DNA of 42,663 nucleotides, taken from Ignavibacteriaceae bacterium (GTDB lineage: Bacteria > Bacteroidota > Ignavibacteria > Ignavibacteriales > Ignavibacteriaceae). Below are positions 33,998 through 41,625 of the stretch, piece after piece. The notes beneath the pieces were generated by a model, which saw nothing but the letters and a program-made list of their open reading frames with translations, was not told where the DNA came from and ran no database searches. The stretch is from assembly GCA_008933765.1 (NCBI GenBank), contig WBUK01000021.1, forward strand, positions 1-42,663, given 5' to 3'. Numbering within the stretch: the stretch's first letter is position 1; each line of letters starts with the position of its first letter. The translations under genes and the position numbers were made by a program.

Positions 33998-35740
33998 TTA
34001 CTTTATTGCCAAAATTTTATCATATAATTTTTTGTTCTCTAAAATTTGCACCGCCGTTTGGAAGCCCGGGTCATAATCAAGCAAAAACCGGATTCGATAA
34101 GCTGAATTAAAATAGCGTACGGAAAGCTCGGCGAGCAACTCCGTCGTGGTTTCTTCACGGTAATTTGTCAGCATTGTTTTTGAGATTTTCTCAAGGTCAG
34201 CCGATAAATCTTTCACTTTATCCTGCAAATGTAAGTAATTTTTGTTTTGTCCGAAAGTTTCAAGCAGGCTTTCAAGTTCTTTTGTACCGGGTGGTTGGTA
34301 AGAATATTTTTTATCGGTTAAAAATTCGTTAAACTGAACAAAAAGTGCGTTTTTATCTATATTCTCGAAATTTGTGTTTTTATTCTTGGAGAAGAAAATA
34401 TTTACAAATTCGAAGATTAAACCCTTCGCCATTAAGTCTTTCACTATATCCGGGCGTTCGTAATTTGCGATCATAGAGTCGGGCGTTATCCCCTGCCCGC
34501 TGTAAACTAATCTGCCGTTACCGGTTCTGAATGCCGAAGTCAACACCGAATCGTGCTTTCCGATCACTTTATTTCCAACTGCATAGTCAACTTTTTGAAT
34601 GCTTCTGCCCGAAGGTGTGTAGTACCGGGAAGTGGTTACCTTCAAAGAAGTGTTGTAGCTGAGTGCAGTTACACTTTGTACCAAACCCTTGCCGAACGAC
34701 CTCTGCCCCGCAATCACTGCCCGGTCATTATCCTGAAGTGCTCCCGCCACAATTTCAGAAGCTGAAGCTGAACCTGTATCCACCAGTACAACCATCGGAA
34801 CCGAGGGTAACATCGGCTCCTGAACTGCATAATAACTTCGTTCCGAAAGTGAATCACGCCCACGGGTACTTACTATTAGTTCACCTTTGTTAAGAAATTT
34901 GTTCGCTACATCAATTGCCATATCCAACAATCCGCCGGGGTTGCCGCGCAAATCGAACACAACGGAATTAATCGGTTTGATACTCTGTAAACGGGTTATC
35001 TCAGAACGAAGTTCTTCACCGGCAGTGCGGCTGAATCCTGATAATTTTATGTAAACATTGTTGGAGTTCTCCGGCACAAACCCGGCATAAGTTACATTTT
35101 TTACCGTGATCTCTTCTCTCATCAAAGTAAAATCAAGCGTATCTTTTTGGGTGCCGCGAATAACCCTCAAGTCAACAAATGTACCCGGCGCACCTTTTAC
35201 TAATTTGGATACATCGTCGTAGTTTTTTGTGGTTATGCTTTTCCCCGATACTTCATAAAGAATATCGCCGGGCAAAATTCCCTGCTTCTGTGCGGCGTAT
35301 CCTTCCATCACTTCCACAATCAGCACTTCTTCACCCCGCACTCCGATCGTTATGCCGATACCGCCGTATTTACCCTTGGTTATCAGGTCAATGTCATCCT
35401 GGCGCTTTTCATCAATGAAAACTGTGTAAGGGTCCAACTCGTTTAACATCCCCCGGATACCGGCACGAATGAACTCTTCCGGGTTTATCTCATCTACATA
35501 ATTAAGAGTTATCTCTCTGTAAACCCGACTAAAAATATCGATGTTTTTGGCTATTTCGAAGTAAATATCACCAAAAGTTCCGTAAAACCCGAATGAAACC
35601 ACTGCAAGAACCGCAATGCCAATACTCCGTTTCCTTTTCTTCAGAAACCGGGCAACTCTCACTATGGGTCTTTTCTCCTCAGTATCTTCCGTGCGAGCTT
35701 TTCGTTTCAGAAATTCGACCGTTTTTTCAAAAATTTTCAT
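33998..35740 (-). CDS. C-terminal processing peptidase, S41 family
   Basis: 580 aa. N-terminal TM anchor (SIGIAVLAVVSFGFYGTF, about 38-55). It is followed by the S41 helical cap (GMLNELDPYTVFID), a PDZ domain (GGIGITIGVRGEEVLIVEVM ... GDILYEVSG) and the protease core. The catalytic Ser is in DTGSASASEIVAGAL and the general-base Lys in SFGKGLVQ. The NPGG motif (VFDLRGNPGGLLD) is present. The last 170 residues are a helical extension. It cuts proteins at their C-terminal ends in the periplasm. It starts four bases after tmk. Confidence 0.95.
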   Translation of the reverse strand: MKIFEKTVEFLKRKARTEDTEEKRPIVRVARFLKKRKRSIGIAVLAVVSFGFYGTFGDIYFEIAKNIDIFSRVYREITLNYVDEINPEEFIRAGIRGMLNELDPYTVFIDEKRQDDIDLITKGKYGGIGITIGVRGEEVLIVEVMEGYAAQKQGILPGDILYEVSGKSITTKNYDDVSKLVKGAPGTFVDLRVIRGTQKDTLDFTLMREEITVKNVTYAGFVPENSNNVYIKLSGFSRTAGEELRSEITRLQSIKPINSVVFDLRGNPGGLLDMAIDVANKFLNKGELIVSTRGRDSLSERSYYAVQEPMLPSVPMVVLVDTGSASASEIVAGALQDNDRAVIAGQRSFGKGLVQSVTALSYNTSLKVTTSRYYTPSGRSIQKVDYAVGNKVIGKHDSVLTSAFRTGNGRLVYSGQGITPDSMIANYERPDIVKDLMAKGLIFEFVNIFFSKNKNTNFENIDKNALFVQFNEFLTDKKYSYQPPGTKELESLLETFGQNKNYLHLQDKVKDLSADLEKISKTMLTNYREETTTELLAELSVRYFNSAYRIRFLLDYDPGFQTAVQILENKKLYDKILAIK

Positions 35741-35744
35741 AAAA

Positions 35745-36368
35745 TCAGCTGCTTAAAATCATTTTTTCGTTAAGTTTCTCTATTATCTCTTCGTGTATTA
35801 CCTCGGGCGATCTGCTGCCGTTGATGGTTACTATTCTTTCGTTGTTATCCAACGCTAACTGCTCGTAACCGCTGATAACGCGTTCGTAGAAATTATCGTT
35901 CGACCGTTCTATTCGGTCAAGGTCGGTTTTTCTGAGTTCCTGCCTTTTAATCGATTCCGCCATCGATATTTTCAGATAGAAAGTAATATCGGGCACAGTA
36001 CCCCCTGTGGCAATTTGATGTATTTTCTTCACAGAATCTAAGTCAATACCCCTGCCGTAACCCTGGTACGCGGTTGTTGAATCAAAAAAACGGTCGGCAA
36101 TAACTACATTACCTTCAGATAACCAGGGTCTTATCGCCTCTCTTACTAATTGTGCTCTTGCACCGGAGAAGAGAAAAATTTCAGTTTCATCGCACATTTC
36201 TAAGTGCTTTTTATTCAGAAGAATCTCTCTGATTCTCTCAGAAATTACGGTTCCGCCCGGCTCCCTTACTATGTAAACCTTTCGCCCCTTGTTTTCCAAA
36301 TATCTTTTTAAAAGCTCGATTTGTGTCGTTTTGCCGCAGAAATCTATTCCCTCAAAACTTATAAACAT
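35745..36368 (-). CDS. tmk: Thymidylate kinase
   Basis: 207 aa. P-loop FEGIDFCGKTTQ (residues 4-15; GS is replaced by FC, otherwise standard), DR(F/Y)-type motif IADRFFDSTTAYQGYGRG, and the LID region TDLDRIE. It converts dTMP to dTDP. It lies one base after the YbbR gene and four before ctpA. The length is normal for the family. Confidence 0.97.
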   Translation of the reverse strand: MFISFEGIDFCGKTTQIELLKRYLENKGRKVYIVREPGGTVISERIREILLNKKHLEMCDETEIFLFSGARAQLVREAIRPWLSEGNVVIADRFFDSTTAYQGYGRGIDLDSVKKIHQIATGGTVPDITFYLKISMAESIKRQELRKTDLDRIERSNDNFYERVISGYEQLALDNNERIVTINGSRSPEVIHEEIIEKLNEKMILSS

Positions 36369-36369
36369 G

Positions 36370-37278
36370 CTAATTCTTCTTGATTATATATTTAATGTGT
36401 GGTGGTTTAATGTCGATAAAATCTATAGTTTCCGGCAAAATCACTTTCGGAACAGTAATGCCGGTTGTATCATTTACAATTTCCGGATAGTTTATCACGG
36501 CTTTTATCTCTTCAGCTTTCAGCGTGCTGATAATGTCAATCCCACCTCTTACAGTAACCGTTACTTTATCAGGGTTCAGAAGAATATCACGCTCCTTAGG
36601 CTTATCAAGTACACTCAAAACAACCCCTTCAATTTCACGATCAGCTATTTTCTGAACATCCAACTCTATAGTAACTTTTTGCGGGGCGATGCTTACCCCC
36701 TCAATTCCCTCGAGCTGCACTTCAATCACTGTTTTTTCTTTCAACCCGGTCAGGATTGTTTTTTTTGTTTTTACTGAATTGATGCCTGCCAGAAGTTTTT
36801 CAGAACCTTTTAATTTTACACTATTGGGGGTAATTTTTATCTTACCAACCAATCCGAACCCATCTTCGTACTGGAGTGATAAGTCGGCTGTTACCGGCTT
36901 AACGGTTTCCCCCGCCTTGTTGATCTTAATGTTGATTTTTGCCGGATAAATATCGATCACAGAATATCGTGTAAGCCAACTTTGTTCGTTAACTAACTTA
37001 AACAGATCGATCCAGGCGTGTGCGCTGTCGAAAGAAACAGGTACAATAAAACTGTTATCATCTCCCGGAGGCGAAAACAACAATGCCATCCCGGTGGCTT
37101 TTAATTTAATTTCAAGTGAATTTGGCAGGGTGTTGTCAACCACTAAATCGGCTGGGAGATTAGTGTATTTTATAGGTACCCGGGTGGTATAGTAAAAATC
37201 GTTGGATAAGGTTACAAATGCCCATGCTCCCAATGCCACCAGCACCGAGAGAATCAGTAATGTAAGGTTTTGCTTCAT
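36370..37278 (-). CDS. YbbR-domain membrane protein
   Basis: 302 aa. One N-terminal TM helix (LTLLILSVLVALGAWAFVTL) is followed by about three YbbR-type beta repeats, the strongest around VPIKYTNLPADLVVDNTLPN, VKLKGSEKLLAGINSVKT and VTVTVRGGIDIISTLKAEEI. The repeats would be outside the membrane. YbbR proteins such as CdaR can modulate cyclic-di-AMP synthase, but no cdaA is in the window. It starts 36 bases after the tailed microcompartment gene and one base before tmk. Confidence 0.87.
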   Translation of the reverse strand: MKQNLTLLILSVLVALGAWAFVTLSNDFYYTTRVPIKYTNLPADLVVDNTLPNSLEIKLKATGMALLFSPPGDDNSFIVPVSFDSAHAWIDLFKLVNEQSWLTRYSVIDIYPAKINIKINKAGETVKPVTADLSLQYEDGFGLVGKIKITPNSVKLKGSEKLLAGINSVKTKKTILTGLKEKTVIEVQLEGIEGVSIAPQKVTIELDVQKIADREIEGVVLSVLDKPKERDILLNPDKVTVTVRGGIDIISTLKAEEIKAVINYPEIVNDTTGITVPKVILPETIDFIDIKPPHIKYIIKKN

Positions 37279-37314
37279 TAGCCGTCACCGTAGTCCCTCT
37301 CTGCGGAAAACAAT

Positions 37315-38004
37315 TTAAAACCTTTTGCCGATTGAGTCGAAATAGCGCAGTAACTCTTCCTTGTTCGCTGAAGATATCTCCCTTCCTTTAATCGGGAAGC
37401 CTTCAGTTGACCTTGCTAAATTGCGCAACTCCGTTACCTTCATACCCGCTAATTGAGTGTTAGTGTAGGAAGTGCCGCCTCCCGAAGCGCTTAATTGCTT
37501 TCCACCGGCAGGTTTTTGCGCTTGTCCATCGGCTTTCGCGGTTGTCTGTTTTTCAGCCTGAGCACTTGCTTGCCTTTCAGGTTGTGAACTTGCCTGCACG
37601 CCGGGCTGCTGACCTCCCCGTACACCGGGTTTGCCGCTAATATCAGGTCTTTTTTCTAATATTCCGCCTTTGGTTCGCTCTGAGATACCGCCGGATTCAA
37701 CTTTTTTAACCGAAACCGGAGCATTAGCCGCCCCGCCGATTATTCCCTCAAGTTGAAGATCAGGCCTCGGGATTACATGCGTAGAAATAAGCTCGCCGAC
37801 CCGCGCAGCAGCGGCAGCACCGGCCTCAACGGCGGTTTTTACCGCTGCCGTCTCTCCTGTCACTTTAACAGTTATCATGGCGGGCGCTGTCGTCTCTCTT
37901 CCGATTAACCGGACATTCGCCGCCTTAACCATGGCATCGGCTGCTTCTATTGCACCTACTAAGCCTTTTGTTTCAACCAGTCCAAGTGCGGGTAACTCTT
38001 TCAA
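37315..38004 (-). CDS. Microcompartment shell protein with long C-terminal tail
   Basis: 229 aa from TTG 38004 (weak GGG upstream). Residues 1-88 are a BMC (Pfam PF00936) domain: [52 protein letters not shown]. The loop that lines the hexamer pore reads TTAPAM instead of the usual Gly-rich form. A Lys/Gln/Ala-rich disordered tail (about 90-184) leads to a short helical module (about 185-229, MKVTELRNLARSTEGF, KEELLRYF) resembling Rho-N or SAP modules, which bind nucleic acid or act as small adaptors. It follows a standard BMC-H gene by 11 bases. No encapsulated enzyme is encoded here. Confidence 0.9.
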   Translation of the reverse strand: MKELPALGLVETKGLVGAIEAADAMVKAANVRLIGRETTAPAMITVKVTGETAAVKTAVEAGAAAAARVGELISTHVIPRPDLQLEGIIGGAANAPVSVKKVESGGISERTKGGILEKRPDISGKPGVRGGQQPGVQASSQPERQASAQAEKQTTAKADGQAQKPAGGKQLSASGGGTSYTNTQLAGMKVTELRNLARSTEGFPIKGREISSANKEELLRYFDSIGKRF

Positions 38005-38015
38005 TTGTTTCCCGC

Positions 38016-38297
38016 TTATTTTGCTCTCTTCGGTATGATCAACTCAACATCACTGTGAGGTCTTGGGATTACATGAACTGATACCAATTCGCCAACGCGT
38101 TGTGCTGCCGCTGCTCCGGCATCCGTAGCTGCTTTAACAGCACCTACATCGCCGCGAACCATAACGGTTACATACCCGCCGCCGATAGTTTCTTTCCCGA
38201 TCAGTTCAACATTGGCTGCTTTTACCATTGCATCCGCAGCTTCAATCGCGCCGACTAATCCTTTTGTCTCAATCATTCCTAAAGCATCTAATGCCAT
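38016..38297 (-). CDS. BMC-H microcompartment shell protein
   Basis: 93 aa, ATG with GGAG six bases upstream. It is a complete, standard BMC-H domain: [32 protein letters not shown], a Gly-rich pore loop (IGGGY, residues 38-42), [20 protein letters not shown] and [11 protein letters not shown]. Such proteins form hexagonal tiles of PduA/EutM/CcmK type. The next gene is a tailed paralogue. The same residues recur strongly in both, so they probably share a shell facet. Confidence 0.96.
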   Translation of the reverse strand: MALDALGMIETKGLVGAIEAADAMVKAANVELIGKETIGGGYVTVMVRGDVGAVKAATDAGAAAAQRVGELVSVHVIPRPHSDVELIIPKRAK

Positions 38298-38367
38298 TGT
38301 GTTCTCCGAAATTTATGTAATTCTAATTCACAAAATAGTCAGTATTTAGATATTAATCAATTTAATT

Positions 38368-39477
38368 TTAATTCTTTGGCAATTCAACGGTGAAAAATAT
38401 TGTTGTTCCCTCATCGGGAGCACTGTTTCCGCCAATTCTGCCGCCAAGTTTTTCTACAAATTCCCTGCACAAAGTTAACCCCAAACCCGTTCCTGCTTCG
38501 TTTTCAGTCCCTCTGTCCGAACCGGAAAAAGTTTCGAAAATCTCTTTAATTCTGTTGCTTGTCATCCCTTTTCCTCTGTCTGTAACAGAACAAACCGCAT
38601 GATCACCCTCTGTTTTGAGGCTGATTTTAACCAAACCGCCCCGGAAACTGAACTTAATTGCATTTGTCAGAAGATTTCGCAGGATTACCGTTATCATTTC
38701 AGAGTCAGAATAAACCGGGAAATCCTCAGGGTAATCAGTTTCAATTTCTATCTCTTTACGACGGAGCATCCCTCCAAGTTCCGTAACTACTCCCGAGATG
38801 TTCTCCGGGAGATTGAACACACTTTTCTGAACTTTAATCTTATCTGTCTGGCTGGCTGCCCAGTTTAACAGATTGGAGAGCAACCCGTATGTTGTGTGGG
38901 AAACCGTCTCTATCTCCCCGATGAACGAATCCCTCTCCTCCACCGAAAGCGTATCACTTTCTGCCCTGAGTATCTCGCTGAAAGACATCAAAGTCATGAA
39001 CTGATTTCTTAAATCATGCGCAACAATCGAAAACAACTTGTCTTTGGTCGAGTTAAGTTCTTTCAGCTTTTGGTTCATCAGTTTGATTGTGTTTTCGTGC
39101 TCGGTTCTCTCTTCAATGTTGCGTAAAACGGTAAGAATTGCGTCTTTCCCGTCGTTGTTTATTATTGTAATTGATACTTCAACCGGCAGAGGCGCACCCG
39201 ATTTCCTGCGCAGTAAACGGGCAGAGATTATGTAGTCGTGCATGTTTTCACTTTTCAGACTATCCACCGATTTAATCTGCTCGTCAGCAAATACTTTTGA
39301 GAAGTGGCTGCCGATTATTTCTTCGCGGCTGAACCCGGTTGTCGGTTCCCAAATGTTATTTGCATCGAGAATAATACCTGATTGCCCATCGACAATCATC
39401 AGATTATCCAAAATATGATCGAAAATTTCTTTGTAAATGTTCTTTTTCTCTCTTCCTTCAGCGCTTTTAGAAGTCAT
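38368..39477 (-). CDS. PAS-domain sensor histidine kinase
   Basis: 369 aa from ATG 39477, just after the LOG-family stop with TAGAGAG upstream; an extension to 39567 would overlap that gene. PAS domain at about 15-125 (FDHILDNLMIVDGQSG, NNIWEPTTGFSREEIIGSHF). HisKA: FSIVAHDLRNQFMTLMSFSE with His in HDLRN. HATPase: N-box NLLTNAIKFSF, G1 DRGKGM, G2 GTGLGL. No TM helix, so it is a cytoplasmic kinase. No response regulator lies nearby, so it is an orphan. The next gene downstream is the BMC-H protein (70 bases). Confidence 0.93.
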   Translation of the reverse strand: MTSKSAEGREKKNIYKEIFDHILDNLMIVDGQSGIILDANNIWEPTTGFSREEIIGSHFSKVFADEQIKSVDSLKSENMHDYIISARLLRRKSGAPLPVEVSITIINNDGKDAILTVLRNIEERTEHENTIKLMNQKLKELNSTKDKLFSIVAHDLRNQFMTLMSFSEILRAESDTLSVEERDSFIGEIETVSHTTYGLLSNLLNWAASQTDKIKVQKSVFNLPENISGVVTELGGMLRRKEIEIETDYPEDFPVYSDSEMITVILRNLLTNAIKFSFRGGLVKISLKTEGDHAVCSVTDRGKGMTSNRIKEIFETFSGSDRGTENEAGTGLGLTLCREFVEKLGGRIGGNSAPDEGTTIFFTVELPKN

Positions 39478-39481
39478 CTCT

Positions 39482-40072
39482 CTATAATCTGGCTCTGTTA
39501 ATGGAATCTGTATCCCAGGTGGGTGAATTGTTGATTGCGTCATAAACTTCACCGGGTGAATTAACAACGGTGAACATCGTCATGTGCTCTTCACTCATAA
39601 AGTTCTCACGCACTGTGTGCTGCATAAACTCCACCCAACTGTCGTAAAATCCATTAACATTAACCACAACTATTGGGTTTAAGTATTGCCCCAGCCTTTT
39701 CATTGTAAGTACCTGATAGAACTCGTCCATTGTGCCGTTTCCGCCCGGAAGCACAACTATAGCGTCGCTTCCGTCAATCATTCTCTCTTTTCTCTCTTCC
39801 ATGCTGTTGGTTATTTCCAAACGGTAAAGGTCATTACGCCCCCATTCAAGTTCCATCATAAAAGAGGGAATTATCCCAATCACTTTGCCACCGGCAGCCA
39901 ATGCTCCGTCGGAAAGCGACCCCATCAAACCCGTGCTGCCGGCTCCGAATACCAGCACATCGCCCCGACGGGCTATCTCTGCACCAAGGTTATAGGCTTC
40001 TGTTAAATATAATTCCTGTGTTTTCCTGCTCGAAGCACAAAAAACTGCTATGCGTTTGTTCAATTCTTTCAA
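39482..40072 (-). CDS. LOG-family (TIGR00730) nucleotide phosphoribohydrolase
   Basis: 196 aa, Rossmann fold. Motifs of the family are GAGSTGLMGSLSDGALAAGG and PGGNGTMDEF (the PGGxGTxxE motif), with the strand AVFCASSRK at the start. Proteins of this family release the base from AMP-like nucleotides (cytokinin-activating LOG in plants) and are often misannotated as lysine decarboxylases. The start appears to be TTG 40072; another in-frame TTG at 40063 is possible. It is the first gene of the operon that runs to glcF. Confidence 0.9.
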   Translation of the reverse strand: MKELNKRIAVFCASSRKTQELYLTEAYNLGAEIARRGDVLVFGAGSTGLMGSLSDGALAAGGKVIGIIPSFMMELEWGRNDLYRLEITNSMEERKERMIDGSDAIVVLPGGNGTMDEFYQVLTMKRLGQYLNPIVVVNVNGFYDSWVEFMQHTVRENFMSEEHMTMFTVVNSPGEVYDAINNSPTWDTDSINRARL

Positions 40073-40206
40073 AAAAAAATAATAGTAACAAATATACTCA
40101 AAATTTTAGCCATTTTATACACTTTTTTTCTCCGTCTTTTTGGTTTTATAGCCAAAATTTGACGATATTTGCGGAACAATTATCATAACAATTTAGTAGA
40201 AGTGTT

Positions 40207-40797
40207 ATGAAGAATACAAAAATCATCCTGTTATGTTTTCTTTTTACTGCCTTTGCGGTTTTCACCCAGGCTGTTATAAAAACCAAAGCGGGAATTATAA
40301 TCTCATCTTCCGATAAATTTCAAAAACTGAAATCTAATTCGGTTGTTAAATCAAGCGATAAGTTTAGAATCTTACTGCAACCCGAATCTGTTGGTTATGC
40401 TTACTTCGTTATGATTGAGGGAGGTTATGCCACACTGCTTAACTTTGGAAAAGTTTATAAAAACCAAAGAATGGTTTATCCGGCTAAAACAAACTTTGCT
40501 CCTTTCGCAAACAAAGGTAAATATCGGTTTTACCTCATCTTTTCTCCAAATAAATTGAATAAGATAGACCAACTTTTTGCTAAATCCGGACGCATTGTCG
40601 ATTCCAAATTCCTGAAAATTATAAACGAAATCTCTAAAGGAAAACCGAATATTACAGACGATAATCCGGATGATATTATGATTGCCGGAAACACCAGGGG
40701 GAAACAGGAAGAAATTGACACAGACTTCCTGAAAAAGTTTAAAGCGTTTACCAACAAAGGTGAAATGTTGTTGGAGTATAATATTATTGTGAAATAA
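40207..40797 (+). CDS. Exported DUF4384-like protein A
   Basis: 196 aa. Signal peptide MKNTKIILLCFLFTAFAVFT with a cut after about residue 20-22. The mature part has a beta-rich core (DKFRILLQPESVGYAYFVMI, ATLLNFGKV, YRFYLIFSP), which resembles DUF4384, a domain of exported proteins, though I am only moderately sure. It ends in MLLEYNIIVK. The family paralogue follows 152 bases later on the same strand. It diverges from the LOG gene over a 134-base gap. Function unknown. Confidence 0.75.
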   Translation: MKNTKIILLCFLFTAFAVFTQAVIKTKAGIIISSSDKFQKLKSNSVVKSSDKFRILLQPESVGYAYFVMIEGGYATLLNFGKVYKNQRMVYPAKTNFAPFANKGKYRFYLIFSPNKLNKIDQLFAKSGRIVDSKFLKIINEISKGKPNITDDNPDDIMIAGNTRGKQEEIDTDFLKKFKAFTNKGEMLLEYNIIVK

Positions 40798-40949
40798 CCG
40801 GTTGTGCAGTTTTTCTTGCTGATGGTTAAATGGTAATTTCTCTAAACAGTTATTTTTAAAAACTATTCAATTGGTATTGCAAAAAATGATTAACCGTTAT
40901 TTCTAAACAGGTAAATCTTTATTTCAGAAACCGTAAAATTTAATTTAAT

Positions 40950-41540
40950 ATGAAAACAATTGCTTATTCTTTATTTGTAGCCCTATTTTTGGCAACTGCA
41001 CTTTTCCCTCAAAAATCGTTCAATGTTAAAACTGCGGTAATGATTTCTGAAGGCGACGGTGTAAGCAAACTGAAATCCAACGATCTTCAGAAAGCAAGCA
41101 ACCAATTTAGAATCCTGTTGAACTCCGAGGCTGCAGGGTTTGTCTATTTTCTTATGGAATCAAAAGGAAAGGTGAAACTCCTTTCATCCGGAAAGGCAAC
41201 GGCAAAAGTTACTTCAACTTACCCGAAATTTGAAGGATACTCTGCACTTCCTCCTAAAGGTGAACATAAATTTATTATCTTTTTCTCGACTAAAAAACTT
41301 TCAAGCTTAGAGGAACTCTTCAAAAAATCTTCAGAAGTTTCGGCTAAAAACTTTTCAAGTGTTTTGAATAACTATAAGAAAACACAAACGAGTATCAGCG
41401 ATAAGTCACCCGAAGATATTTACCTTGCCGGAAATACAAAAGGCTTACAGGAAATGCTGGATAATAACTTCCTGCAAAAACTGAAACCTTTCGCCGTAAA
41501 AAGTCTGCTGATTTTGGAGTATAAGTTCAGAACGAAATAA
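40950..41540 (+). CDS. Exported DUF4384-like protein B
   Basis: 196 aa, the same length as its paralogue. Signal peptide MKTIAYSLFVALFLATALFP. Matching blocks with the paralogue: KLKSNDLQKASNQFRILLNS, GFVYFLMES, HKFIIFFSTKKLSSLEELF, SPEDIYLAGNTKGLQE, LLILEYKFRTK. The pair comes from tandem duplication; divergence is large, so it is old. Function unknown; exported or periplasmic. Confidence 0.75.
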   Translation: MKTIAYSLFVALFLATALFPQKSFNVKTAVMISEGDGVSKLKSNDLQKASNQFRILLNSEAAGFVYFLMESKGKVKLLSSGKATAKVTSTYPKFEGYSALPPKGEHKFIIFFSTKKLSSLEELFKKSSEVSAKNFSSVLNNYKKTQTSISDKSPEDIYLAGNTKGLQEMLDNNFLQKLKPFAVKSLLILEYKFRTK

Positions 41541-41625
41541 CTGCTTTTATTTTTTACCGTGCAGTATCTTATTTGTGGTATTTATTACTTCTGTTCGTCC
41601 CGGTTCATCTCTGTTCAGAAACGGA

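Noticed and set aside
37315..38297. Complete carboxysome, Pdu or Eut operon
   Set aside because: No enzyme, pentamer or cargo gene is found within the window; only two BMC-domain proteins.
39482..40072. Lysine decarboxylase
   Set aside because: The PGGxGTxxE motif belongs to LOG-type phosphoribohydrolases; the old name is a known misannotation.
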